Source of the DNA: Bifidobacteriaceae bacterium
GTDB taxonomy: Bacteria; Actinomycetota; Actinomycetes; Actinomycetales; WQXJ01
Reading direction: 5' to 3'
NCBI GenBank assembly: GCA_031265345.1
Contig: JAISCU010000048.1
Span: forward strand, 1-21,129
DNA length: 21,129 bases
Below, piece by piece: positions 1 to 11,200 of this stretch. Within the stretch, counting starts at the first letter, position 1. Each line of letters begins with the position of its first letter. Under the pieces are notes generated by a model. That model did no database searches, was not told the DNA's origin, and worked only from the letters and a program-made list of their open reading frames with translations. The position numbers and the translations under genes are program-made.

Positions 1-121
1 GGCCCCGGCGCCGCCCGTCGGCATGCGGGGCCCGCGGGATGCCCACCCGGATCGGCGCCCGGACGTCACGGCCCGCACGACCTCCGACCACGCGCGCGGC
101 CGACGCGGCATGCGAAAACCC

Positions 122-544
122 TCATCCGGGCGGCGCCTCGGCGGCCGGCGGCAACAACCGGGACAACACGATCTCCACCGCCCCAGAGCCGAACAACCCG
201 TCTTCAGGACCAGCATGAGGCTCGCCCTTCGGAACACGCTCCTGGCACGCCGAAGCGTATGGGCGCTCAGGGTCGCAATAGCGCCGCCACCACACACCCT
301 CCAACAGCGGGTCTTTGAACACGAACACCGGCATTGGCCAATCGGCGCGGTCCCAGCCCGGCGCCCTCCTGACGCGCCGTCGATTTCACGGCTCCCGCGG
401 GGCGGGGTCGAACACGACCTTGAAGCCCACCGCGACCCTCCAATCCCGCCCGGCCAGCCATAAAGAGCCCAAGAGGCTCTCTCCCAGACATCCGACCTCT
501 TCGAGCCAATCGGACACCTCGCAGACAGATTCCAGCCGAACCAT
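122..544 (-). pseudogene. Broken small gene in the immunity cluster (in-frame TGA)
   Basis: An ATG at 544 opens a frame that runs to TGA at 386-388, and the same frame continues open from 385 to a TGA at 122-124. Read through, it would give about 139 residues: an N-terminal part beginning MVRLESVCEVSDWLEEVG, and a C-terminal part rich in aromatic and basic residues (FVFKDPLLEGVWWRRYCD). Both halves look like real protein and stay in one phase, so I read it as one gene broken by a nonsense mutation, or two short remnants. It lies 22 nt behind the unknown gene at 567-1082, in the same direction, at the end of the immunity-gene series. I do not recognise the family; a decayed immunity protein is an inference from position. 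Recoding at TGA is possible but I see no SECIS-like support. The N-terminal half alone could be a real 52-aa protein. Confidence 0.4.
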
Positions 545-566
545 CGGAACACCTGAACACTTCGCG

Positions 567-1082
567 TCACGCCAGGCTGACCGACCCGACATAGTCGCGG
601 GCGTACAAGGTGAACTCGACCCAGTTCATGAACTCCTCATCGACGTCCCTGTCCGCCAGTCGGCGCTCCGCCACCAACGACACCCGAATGCGGGAGGGGA
701 GGTCCCCCCAGGGATTCCCGTCCCACATCCACCGGAAATACTCGTGCGGCTCGTAAGCACGTGACACGAAATAGCGCTGAGAATAGAGGTAGAAGTTGGG
801 TGGGAAAAGAGTCCACGGCTGGATGGCGCCGGGGTCCGGCGGGGTGGCAGGCAATCCCACCGTCGACTGCACGGTGACCGACATCCTGAACACTCCGAGC
901 CAATCGGCGGGGATCAGCGCGCGGGCGGCGTCGAAGATCGACGCCGCCTCGGCCACGGTCCCGTCCTGCCATTCCCAACCCGGGTCGATGTGGTCCAGGT
1001 CATCCCAGATCTGATCGACAACGGGAGCCGAAGACGCCAACGTCTCGATGCCGAGCGTCAACCACTCCGCGAGCTTGTTCAC
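567..1082 (-). CDS. Unknown protein, candidate immunity protein
   Basis: The frame gives a 171-residue protein from GTG at 1082, rich in Trp, Tyr and Phe in its middle (LYSQRYFVSRAYEPHEYF) and ending NWVEFTLYARDYVGSVSLA. It has no signal peptide, membrane segment or cysteine pair, so it is probably cytosolic. I do not recognise a family. The frame is open up to an ATG at 1172, but the extra residues lie over the coding remnant of a toxin tail (1084-1250). I therefore prefer the GTG at 1082 (alternative 1091), which sits 1 nt after the tail's TAG stop behind a GGTGG motif. That toxin-tail then immunity spacing, and the position in a series of small genes behind an RHS toxin, suggest it is the cognate immunity protein of the lost second toxin. 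The function is inferred from context only. Confidence 0.6.
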   Translation of the reverse strand: MNKLAEWLTLGIETLASSAPVVDQIWDDLDHIDPGWEWQDGTVAEAASIFDAARALIPADWLGVFRMSVTVQSTVGLPATPPDPGAIQPWTLFPPNFYLYSQRYFVSRAYEPHEYFRWMWDGNPWGDLPSRIRVSLVAERRLADRDVDEEFMNWVEFTLYARDYVGSVSLA

Positions 1083-1083
1083 C

Positions 1084-1250
1084 CTAACCACCAGGCACCA
1101 CCCATCCGATTCCTCTGAGCCATTTGGCCAACTTGTTCGTGACGGTGCCCGCGCCGTGCCGCCACGTCCCATCCCGGTTCAAAGCGCGACCGTCAGTGAA
1201 ATGCACATTGTCGGCGATCTGGCCAACCGCGCCCGGCTCGCTGCGCCGTC
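1084..1250 (-). pseudogene. Orphan C-terminal tail of a second polymorphic toxin
   Basis: Immediately after the TGA of the DUF4304-like gene (1251-1253), and in the same phase, about 55 sense codons run to a TAG at 1084-1086 with no start codon near the 5' edge. The residues include DGRALNRDGTWRHG, then TNKLAKWLRGIGW and a final VVPGG. The pattern D-G-x-x-x-N-x-D-G-T-W-x-H-G followed by a short amphipathic helix and GW-x-x-P resembles, from memory, the extreme C-terminus of some RHS/polymorphic toxins. I read it as a displaced toxin tip left behind when the current tip was acquired. It sits directly ahead of an unknown gene that would then be its immunity gene. The toxin-tail reading is an inference; coding character (phase, Trp/Gly spacing) is seen directly. 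Confidence 0.45.
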
Positions 1251-1790
1251 TCAGCGGTCAACCCAGTCCGGCCGCCACTCGCCATCATCGGCCTCGAAGA
1301 ACGCCCGCGCCTGCCGATGAACGAAACCAGGCCGTATTTGCCCTGCCTGGTACGCCTCGCGCAACGACTCCACCGTCAAATGGGTCACCACGTACCCCGC
1401 CAGCAACTCGATCAACTCGTCTAGGCCTGCCAGTCGTTTCTCGTCGCCCAAACCGTTGTCCAATTGCAGCACCGCCGCCACCCACGGAGCCCTCATGTCC
1501 CCGAATTTCTCCCGCAAGGGCGGCAGGTCGAACACGGGCCAGTCGATGGGATAAGCGATCGGACGCTCGGAGCGTCGCACAGCCTGGAGATCGGCCTGAA
1601 CATTCATCTGGAACGACGGACCCCCCCACCTGTCTTTCGTCATGGTGACTGCCCACTGGTCGTCCACGCCCCGCATCCACCAGAACCGGCGGACCCGCCC
1701 GAAACCTGCGGCTTTCAGGCGCTGCCCGATCATCCTCCGGAAATCCTTCGGATCAATCGTCACCCGTATGTCACCAAAATCCCCAGCCAT
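1251..1790 (-). CDS. DUF4304-like protein, candidate immunity protein
   Basis: This is a 179-residue soluble protein. The ATG at 1790 is chosen over one at 1814 because a clear GGAGG (1799-1803) lies 8 nt upstream of it. It begins with an amphipathic helix followed by GFGRVRRFWWM, then WAVTMTKDRWGGPSFQMNVQAD. This matches my memory of DUF4304: a short helix, a G-F-x-(K/R) turn, then strands ending in a phi-x-(V/I)-N-phi strand. The C-terminal half is helical (ELIELLAGYVVTHLTVESL). DUF4304 and similar small folds turn up in immunity-gene clusters, and this gene sits 30 nt behind the Imm1-like gene in the toxin operon. It could protect against a different toxin than the present tip. The family call is moderate and its role is inferred. 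Its stop is followed in phase by the orphan toxin tail. Confidence 0.65.
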   Translation of the reverse strand: MAGDFGDIRVTIDPKDFRRMIGQRLKAAGFGRVRRFWWMRGVDDQWAVTMTKDRWGGPSFQMNVQADLQAVRRSERPIAYPIDWPVFDLPPLREKFGDMRAPWVAAVLQLDNGLGDEKRLAGLDELIELLAGYVVTHLTVESLREAYQAGQIRPGFVHRQARAFFEADDGEWRPDWVDR

Positions 1791-1820
1791 CGCTCTCGCC
1801 TCCGCTCGCAGCACCCGCGA

Positions 1821-2204
1821 TCAGGATTCCTCCCAAACCATGTCTGGTGCTAGCGCACCATCATGAGTGAACCGAGTTACAGCGGCGAGGGCTTTGACAA
1901 CGTCCACCAGGTATCGCGCCCGATACTCGCCCAGCTGGCCGCCTGCCATCACGCCTACTACTCCGCCGTGATTACTATCGCCCACAAGTTGCCAGAAAGT
2001 CCGGTTATCGAAGGTGGCATAGAGGACGAGACCGGTAACGGCTGATCCCCCGACCGCCATGTGTGCTCCATCTCGGAATACCATTACGAGCGACCTGTCA
2101 GTGCCATCCAACGCTACAACTAGTGCCTTGATTTCCTCTGGCGACGGTTGGCACAGCTTCCGTTGTACGGCACCTTCGTCCCATTCGATTTCCACATTTG
2201 TCAC
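1821..2204 (-). CDS. Imm1-like immunity protein
   Basis: This 127-residue cytosolic protein is predicted to bind and block the deaminase tip of the RHS toxin in the producing cell. The frame is open further upstream, but the GTG at 2204 is the best start: it overlaps the toxin stop by 4 bp (GTGA), giving tight translational coupling. The sequence shows the layout I associate with Imm1: a central strand pair (RSLVMVFRDGAHMAVGG), a second beta segment, then GGQLGEYRARYLVDVVKALAAV, a helix and a terminal MVWEES. The Gly-Gly-Gln before the last helix and the C-terminal W-E are the most telling residues. Imm1 is, as I recall, often found next to deaminase-fold toxins. Its GC (57% for 2041-2100 by count) is well below the RHS shell, so it probably travelled with the tip. 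Family call fairly firm; partner inferred. Confidence 0.8.
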   Translation of the reverse strand: MTNVEIEWDEGAVQRKLCQPSPEEIKALVVALDGTDRSLVMVFRDGAHMAVGGSAVTGLVLYATFDNRTFWQLVGDSNHGGVVGVMAGGQLGEYRARYLVDVVKALAAVTRFTHDGALAPDMVWEES

Positions 2205-5200
2205 GGTCGCAACACTCGCTTTCCGCCAGGCCAGATGATCGTCAACTCGGTCAGCCCGACTTGGCCCGCCATCGATTTGACAGCGCCGCTGCGGCCGCAC
2301 GCGCCGCACAGTCCACCCGGGTAGTCGATGTACATGGTTCCCCTAGTTCCTTTGGCTCCTCCAAGATTGCTCAATTGTTGAAGGACGTCAGTCTCAGCAT
2401 GGGACCGTGAGATCGGATTGACTCTCAAGGTCACATCCCGTCCGTGTCCGCTAACGCCGTACAAAGAACCCATGCCGTCCACGTCAAGGCGCGACAGGGT
2501 TGGAGACACCCCGGGTCCAGCGTCTGGCGCGCCCAGCTTGGCGCGACGCGAAGCCAGATCGCCCAGGCCATCCGCGCCCGCTCCGGCCTTCTTGCCGCCG
2601 GGGAGTCTGATGAATCCTTCGTCGCCGCCGTGGGCGCCGAGGCGCTTGATCCTGCCGCCGAGGTTCTTGGCGCCGTCGCGGGCGCCTTTGAGCGCTTTCG
2701 CGCCGACCTGCAGGGCTTTCTGCCCGGCGGTGCGGGCGGCGGCCTTCAACGTGGTCTTCAACCCTTGTTTGGCGGCCTGTTTGGCGATCACCAGGGCGGT
2801 GGTGGTCCCGCCGGTGAACACCACAGACACCACGACCTCGGCCGCCATCTCCGCCCATCCGCCGGCCTCGAACGCGGACGAGCACGAGTCGAACCACTCG
2901 TTGGCCCAGCCCATCTCGTCGGCGACCATCGACGGGACGCCCATCAGCAGCGAGTCCGCCGCCCCGTACAGGAAGTTGTTGGCCCGCTTCGCCTGGGCCT
3001 CCACCACCCGGCCGGCGTCGCCCAGGAACGCGCCCGCGTCCCAGCCCAACACCGTGAACAGCCCCGACGGGTCGGTGAGCTGGACCGGGTTCCCGGACGC
3101 GTACCCGTACGCGTCGCCGGTCGCCCCGTTCGCCGGGTCGACGGACAGGAACGACCCGGTCGCGGGGTCCAGCCAGCGGGCCCGCAGGTACACCAGCCCG
3201 GTGGCCGGGTCGGCCCACTCGCCGGCGTACCCGAACCGGGTCACCGACGAGACCGGCGCCGAACCCGCCGCCTGGAGCGGCTTGCCGTACGCGGTCCAGT
3301 CCGACCCGGCCACCGCCCGGCCGCCCGGGTCGGTGACGGCCCGCACCGACCCGGTCAGGTCCCCGTGCAAGAACAAGCTGGACGATGCCGCCGACCCGGC
3401 CGCCGCGCCGCCGCCGTCCCCCACAGGGTGCTGGGCGAGCGGCGCCGACCCCAGCCCGTACACGAACCACGACTCCCCGTCCGTGAGCATGACCGGCACC
3501 GGACGCGAGGTGTCCCACACGAACCCCTCGCTGGCCGCTTCCTGGCCGTCGGCTGCGGTCTCCTCGCGGGTCCGCAGCAGCCCGGCGGCGTCGTACGTGT
3601 AGGCCACCGACGGCCCGTCCGCCCCGGCCACGCCGGTCAGGTCCCCGGCCTGGTCCCACCTGAAGGCGCGGGCCAGGGCGCCGCCGACGGTCTCCGAGGC
3701 CCGGCTCCCGACCAGGTCATGGGCGAACGTCGTCGTGGCGCCCTGTGCAGTCGTGGCCGACGCCAACCGCCCGGTCGCCGCCTCGTAGGCCAACGACACC
3801 CCCGTGTCCAGGCCCGTCAGCGACCCGCCCAAGGTGGACGACACCGCCGACACCACGCCCGCCCCGCCGGTCGGGTCCGGCAGGGCGACCCCCGCCAGCC
3901 TGGCCTGCGCGTCCCACGAATAGGCCGACGAGGCGGGCTCGTCGGAGCCGCGCCCGGCCGTCTGCGTGTCCATCAGCCCCGCCGCCGTGTACGCGTACCC
4001 CAGGTCCAGGACCGTCGCGCCGTCCGGGCCGAGGGTGCTGATCCCGGCGACCTGGGAGTCCGCGTCGTAGGCGTAGCTGGTGACGGCCCCGTTCGGGTAG
4101 GTCAGCGACGCGACCCGCCCGTCCGGGTCGTAGCCGTACGAGTAGGCCTCGCCTCCGGGGCCGACCACCCGGGTCAGCCGGGACGCGGCATCGTACACGT
4201 AGGCCGCCTTCCGGCCGTCCGGGTACCCCACCGACGCGAGGCGCCCGAACCCGTCGTACGCGTACCCCACGGACCCGGCCGGGGCGGACGCCCGCGTCAC
4301 CCGCCCGAACCGGTCGTAGGAGTACGACGCGCCGTCCGACACCCCGGCCAGCCTCGACCACCGGTCGTAGGCGTACGCCACGTCCGCGGTGCCCGGATCC
4401 GAGTGGGCCACCGACGCCAACCGGCCCGAGGCGTCGTACGAATAGGCCGCGACGGCCGAATCGGCGGTCGTCGCCGACGCCAACCGCCCCGCCTGGTCGT
4501 ACGCGTAGCCGGTCGCCCCGGACGCCGGCGCCGACTCCGACACCACCCGCCCGTCCAGGTCGTGGGCGGCCGCCTCGACCAGCCCGTCCGGGTCCCGGTG
4601 GCCGACGAGCCTGCCCGACGCGTCGTACGTCCACGACTCGACCGCCACCCGGCCCGTGCCCTGCCGGCCGGCCACCCGGCGCGCCAACGACCCCGTCTCC
4701 GAATAGACCAGGTTCTGGTAGCGGCCGTCGCCGTCCACCGCGGACACCAACCGGCCCGCCCCGTCCCACGAGTATGACGTCGCCGACCCGGAAGGGCTGG
4801 TCTCCACCAGCACCCGGCCCGCCCTGTCGTACACGTAACCGGTCCGCGAACCCGACGCGGACTGCGCCCACGCCAGGTTCCCGGCCCGGTCGTACCCGAA
4901 CCTGGACACCTGGCCCGTCGGGTCCGTCACAGACACCAAGCGCCCCAGCAAGTCGTACCCGTAGGACGTCACGGCCCGCAGCCCGCCCTGGCCGGTGGCC
5001 GTCTCCCGGACCACCCGGCCCGCCCGGTCGCGCTCGTACACCACCCGCGCGCCGGTCGAGTCCGTCACCTCCGCCACCCGCCCCGACGAGTCGTACACGT
5101 AACGGGTGGCGCTCCCGAGCGGGTCCGTCACCGACGCCAGCAGACCCGACGCGTGGTACCCGTACCTCGTCGCCAACCCGTCCGGGCCCGTCGCAGACGT

Positions 5201-8200
5201 GAGGAACCCGCGCCCGTCGTACCCGTACGCGGTCGCCAACCCCGCCCCGTCCGTCTCCGAAACCACCCGGCCGACCGAGTCCGTCACCACCGTCGAGGCC
5301 ACGCCCTCCGGGCTGGTCTCCGAAACCGGGTACCCCCACTGGTTGTAGCCCACCACCGTGGCGCCCCCGTCCGGGGCCGTCACCGAAGCGACCGTGCCGT
5401 CCGGGTTCGACGTCAACGTCGTCACATTCCCGGCCGCGTCCGTCACCGACGCGAGGTTCCCGGACTGGTCGAACGTGGACAGGGTCGACGCCCCGCCCGC
5501 GTCCGTCGTCTTCGACAAATGGCCGTCCTGGTCATAGAACGCCTGCGTCTTGACACCCATCGGATCCGTCACAGTCAGCAAATGCCCGTCCTGGTCGTAG
5601 GTGTAAGCCGTGCGGTTCCCCAGGTCATCAGTCTCCGAAGTGACCTGCGACGGGACGAAAGCCTGATACCCGTACGTGATGGACGTCGCCTGGTCCGTCC
5701 CGAACGCCTCCGTCACCTTCACCAACAGGTGGTCCGCGTACTCCTCTTTGGTTTTGACCCCGTCAGGGCCGGTGATGATGGTCGTACCACCCTCGTCGTC
5801 GTACTCGAACCCCGTCACGCCCCCGGCCGGGTCCTTCTGCGAGACCACCCGGTCGAAATCGTCATACACATTCGTGAACGTCCCGCCGGTCGGCTGGGCG
5901 ATCCTCGTCACCCGGCCCTCCGAATCGTACGAGTACGTGGTCGCGGTTCCGTCCCAACCGGTCGCACGGGTCAACCGGCCCGCCGAATCGTACGTGTAGG
6001 CGACCGACCGGCCGGCCTGGTCCGCGACACCGGTCACCCGGCCGCCGGTGTACGCCAACCGGATGTGGCGTCCGTGGTCGTCATGGACGCCCGTCAGGGC
6101 GCCCTGGGCGTCGTAGTCGACCGTGACCGTGTTCCCGTGCTCGTCCGCCAACGACACCAGGCGGCCTGCCGGGTCGAAGTTGAATCTCTGGGCGTCCCGC
6201 CGGGTCATCACGAACCCGCCGTCCGGATTCCGCTCCAGGTCGGCACGAACCCTGGCCGGCGACCCATAACGGCCGTCGGTGCCGCGGGTGAAATCCACCA
6301 CGGAACCGTTCTCCTGGATCACCCGGATCTTCGCCGCCTCCTGCAACGTGACATCCGACGACCCGGCCACCGCCGGGGCCTTCTCCAGCCGCATCTCCAG
6401 GTTGGAGCGCCAGCCCTTCCCGAGGGCGCCCACCGCGTCCCGGTCGAAGGTCGAGAACGACCGGGCCCACTGCAGCCCCGGGCCCGCGCCGTCCATCACC
6501 AAGTCCTCGGCGGTCTCCCACCACTCCCCGCTCGCCGAGGACACCGGGTCCCCGTGGCACGCCACCGAATCGTCCACCGACGGGTTCGCGCCGCAGATGG
6601 ACTCCAGCAACTCTGCCTCCTCCTCGGTAGGCCCGGCCCAGGCCGAAGTGACAAGGCACGGGCCGTCCGCCGGGCCATTCTCCGTGTTGTTCACACACAC
6701 CGCCGCCCGGTAATAGCTGGCGCCGCCGTTCTGGTCCCAGGCGCTGACGTCTTGTCTCCAATCGGTCGAGCTCCAATACGCGCAGTTGAGAGCCGAGCCC
6801 GGGCGGCAGTACCAGAGCAGTCCGTAACTCGAATACACCTGGCGCTTGTACATGGCCCAGTACCCCTGGTCGCCGACGCCCGGAGTGGTCCGCATCCGCA
6901 ACGACATCGCCCTGACGCAGTCGTCGCCTGGCCGCGCCGGGCCCGAGTTGACCCCCCCGCCCCACGCCTGGTTGCCGAGAGGCAAGACGCACCGGTCCCA
7001 CAGCACTTCCGCGGTGAGCTCCAGCGCCCCTTCCCAGCCTCGGTCCCTTATGATGGCCCGCCCGGATCGTTCCTGGACGTCGAACCCTTCCCAGCCCCAT
7101 GCGGGCTTGGTGTCCGGCCCGTAGACCACGAAAGCCTCGAAAGACGACGTCTTCTCGTACCCGCCGGCCGATTGGCCCACGGCGAACACCGACTGGTACG
7201 GGTTGTTCCTGTTCGACACCGGCGAGCACGAGCTCCGCGCGGCGTCCCGTCGGTTCCAGCCGTAATCGGAGCACAGCCATAGCTGCGCGTCGCCGATCGG
7301 CTCCGACAATGTGATCGCGCCGGGGACGTACTCGTTGTTGGCCGTGAAGACGGCGCCGAACGCCAGACTCGCGGTTCCGGTCCAGCCCGGGTGGGTCGCG
7401 GCGAACACATCCGACGACACCATCCTCGAACCGTCCGGCGAATCGATCCGGCGCACGTCGGCCCGGAAGCTGCTGGTGGTCAGCGGCGCGACCCGGACAC
7501 CCACGGTCGCGGTCAAGCGGGTCGCGCAGACGTGCCACGCGGCGGTCGCCGGGCATGAGAGCAGCAACTGCCCGGAGGTCAGGTCGGTGACCTCGAGGGT
7601 GTAGCCCGCCCCGATCGGTCGCGACAACAGCACGTCCATCCGCGAGTAGGCTTCGTGCGCGCTCGGCTGAGAACCGGCCAGCAGCACTTCGCCGCCGTAG
7701 CCGACATGCTCCACCGTCAGTTCCTGGCTGGCGGTCGCCTGGCCGAGGTCGTCGCAACTGGCTGGGGACGGCACAACCGCGACCGTCAACGTGCCCACGA
7801 TTTCAGGAGGCACCGTCCACGCGAAGCTCGCGTCGGTCCACGTCGTGCCCCCCGCCGCGCGGCCGTAGGCCATCTGCCGGTCCTGATCGCACGCCACCAG
7901 CGCCTGCCCTTGGGCCAACGGCAGCGCCACCGAGGCGGTCACGCGCACCACCGGATCGGACGAGTCCACGACTCCCCGCAGCCCGGTGTCCGCCGTGACC
8001 GCCAGCCCGCCGGAACCTGGCCACACTTCGACCGTGCGCGAAGCGATTAACAGGCCCGCCGCCTCGGCCGACGCCAGCCCTTCACCGTCCCAGGCGGGCC
8101 TGACCACACCGGCGGTGAACAACGCCACCGCGCCGGAGGCAGGCACCACCGGGGCGAACGAGCACACCGAGGCCTCGCACACTTCCGCCGCGGCCCCGCC

Positions 8201-11200
8201 GTGGCCGAACAGCACGATCCGGTCCTGCGCGGGGATCGCTGGCGTGGCGGCCGCCGCGAGGACGACCTTGGAGGTGGCCGGGTCCACGGAGCCCGCCGCG
8301 TGGAACGAGACGCTTCCGGACCAGGCCACGCCCGCGGCGTCAACCGGATCCGACCAGACCAATCCGCCGGGCGGGCCGGCCATGGCCTCCTCGGCGCCCA
8401 CCCGGACCCGCAACGACCACACCTCGTGGGCCGGCACCGCGACCAGGCTGGTCCACGCCTCGCCGCAGACCGGGTCCGACGCGGACAGGCCGCACGCGCC
8501 AACCACCCGGCCGGCATCGTCCACCAGCTGCGCCCCGTACGACGAGCCAGCGTCCAAAGGCTCCGAGAACCTGCCTGTCAACCGCCAGGAACCCGGAGTC
8601 CCAGCCGCCGTGGCGGTCAGCTTGACCTCGCCTTGCCAGTGCTCCCGTCCGCCGGGCACCACCACCGCGGACAGCCCCCACCGCTTGTCGGGCAGCCCAC
8701 CCGCCGGCAAGTCGTCCGCCACCACGACCGTGTACACCCGGTCCTGATCCGGGGACGCGACGACCGGGTCCCACGACTCCAGCCCCTCGGTATTCCCAGC
8801 CATCCAGGCGACGCGTGTCCCTGAGTCGTCGTATAGCGCGGCGTCCACGCCCAGCGGCAGGGGCGGCGCGAACACCACCTCTATCCGGGTCCGGTACCCG
8901 CTGGACGAACGGACCGCGTCTAAGTCCAACGGCTCGGCCGTGGCCTCCACCGTCCCGTCCCATGCGTCCCTCGACACCGCCAGCTCCGCCCGCGCAGCGA
9001 CTCCATCGACCGGCGGCATCCCGTCAGGCGCGGTCAACGCCACGAACCCGTACAACACCGCCAACCGGCCCGGCGCGAGACTCGCTTCGAACGAACCCCC
9101 GTCGGCCCGGCAATCAGTCGCCTGGCACATCCACAGCCGCTTCCCGGTGTCGTCATACACGCTCGTCACATACGGCTCGGGCACGTTCTGCGACGGCCGC
9201 ACCGTCACCCCTGCCGCGGCCGTCCCGACAGGCAACTCCGGCTCCGGGGACGTCAACGACAATGTCCCCGTCCATCCGGCGTGGGTCACCGTCACCGACG
9301 CGGCCGTGCGCACATCCTTGGCCGGACGGCCCGAGGGCGGATAATCCTGGGCCACATACGCGGTGTACACGCGGCTCTGTCCCGCGCCCGGCGCGACCTT
9401 GACCGTCAGTTCGGCGCGGCAGAAGGACACCTCCAAGCAATAGGCCAACCTCGTGCCCGAATCGTCGTACAGGCTCATCACATACGGCGACCCGATCTTG
9501 ACGGAGGGCACCACCGTCACCGTGGCGTGCGGATCCGACGAGTCCACCACCGGACGGTCCACCGACGCCTCCAACGAACCCAACCAGCCTCGGTTGGCCG
9601 CCTGCACGGTGCGCGACGCCTTCACGTCTCCCACCGGCGGCCCCAACTCGGGATAGGTGTCCGCGACGTACACATCGAACCGTTCGGAAGCCTCGTTCGT
9701 GACACGGACGGACACCCGCCACACGTCGAGGCAAGCGGCATACCCGGAGCGGCAATACGAGACGCGCCTGCCGGTGTCGGAGTCGTAGATCGACAGCACA
9801 TAAGGCTCCACCAACCGCAGGCTCGTCTTCGAGTGGATGATCACCTGAGGATCGGAGGCGTCGACCAACGAGCGGTCCGTCCATGCCTCGAGCGACCCCA
9901 GCCAGCCCTCGTTGACCACGCTGACCGACGCCGACCCCTTCACATCCACGACAGGAGGCGCCTCGGCTGGACGATCACGCGCCACATACGCCGTGAACGT
10001 CTTCGACATGTCGAGAGGCACCGACACTCCCACCGACCAAGGAACCGTTGTGCAAGAGCTGGACGGCGGCCCGCAATACGACACCAGCTGGCCGGTCGAA
10101 TCGTCGTAGAGCGACAACACATAAGGCGCCACCAACCGGATCGACGGAGACACGATCACGCTCGTGTAGTTGTTCAACGCGTCCACCACCGGGCGTTTCA
10201 CCGACACCGACACCGACCCCAGCCAGCCCTCGTTGACCACCCCCACCGACGCCGACGCCTTCACGTCCACGACCGGCGGCCCGGCCGCCGGGGCGTCCTG
10301 CGCCACGTAGCCCGTGAACGTGGTCGACCCGTCGATCCCGACGTTGAGCTGCACATACCAGCCGCCCGACGAGCACGACAGCGACGGCGGCGCGCACGAC
10401 CCGACCAACCGGCCAGTCGAATCGTCGTACAGCGACAATCGATAAGGTGCCACCAACCGGATCGACGGCTCCACAGACACCCTCACCAAGTTGCTCAACG
10501 CGTCCACCACCGGATGGTCGACCGACACCGCCACCGACCCCAGCCAGCCCTCGTTCACCACCTGCACCGACCCGGACGCCCGCACGTCCACGACCGGCGG
10601 CCCCTCCGACGGGTAGTCCTGCGCCACATAAGCTGTGAACGTGGTCGACGCGTCGAGCGCGACATTCACCGGGAGACTCCAGCCGGCCGGCCCGCACAGC
10701 GACGACCCCGCCGCGCAACGCGACACCAGCCGGCCGGTCGAATCGTCGTACAACGACAGCACATAAGGCGCCGACCGGATCGAGGAGGACACCCTCACCC
10801 GCGCCGACGGGTTCACCGCGTCCACCACCGGGCGGTCCACTGACACCGACAGGAGCCCCAACTGACTGTCGCTGACCACCGACGCCGCCGCTTTCACGTC
10901 CAAGCCAGGCGCACCGGTCGACGGGTAATCCTGCGCCACGTACGCCGTGAACGTGGTCGACACGTCGCTCGGCACCTGCACATCCACCGACCAAGGACCC
11001 GACGGGCAAGGCGGCGACCATCCCACCGGGCGGCACCATCCCACCTGCCGACCGGTCGAGTCGTCATAGAGCGTCATCACATAAGGCCACGCCACCGGGA
11101 TGGACGGAGTCACCGCGACTGTCACCGTGTTGTTCAACTGTTCCACCGCGGGCCTGCCCACCGACATCGACAGGGACCCGACCCAGCCCTCGTTGACCAC

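Noticed and set aside
2444..7282. Long plus-strand open frames of several hundred codons opposite the YD-repeat region
   Set aside because: They are Arg/Pro/Gly-rich complements of the periodic YD-repeat DNA with no domain pattern or ribosome sites; the minus-strand frame has clear protein motifs throughout.
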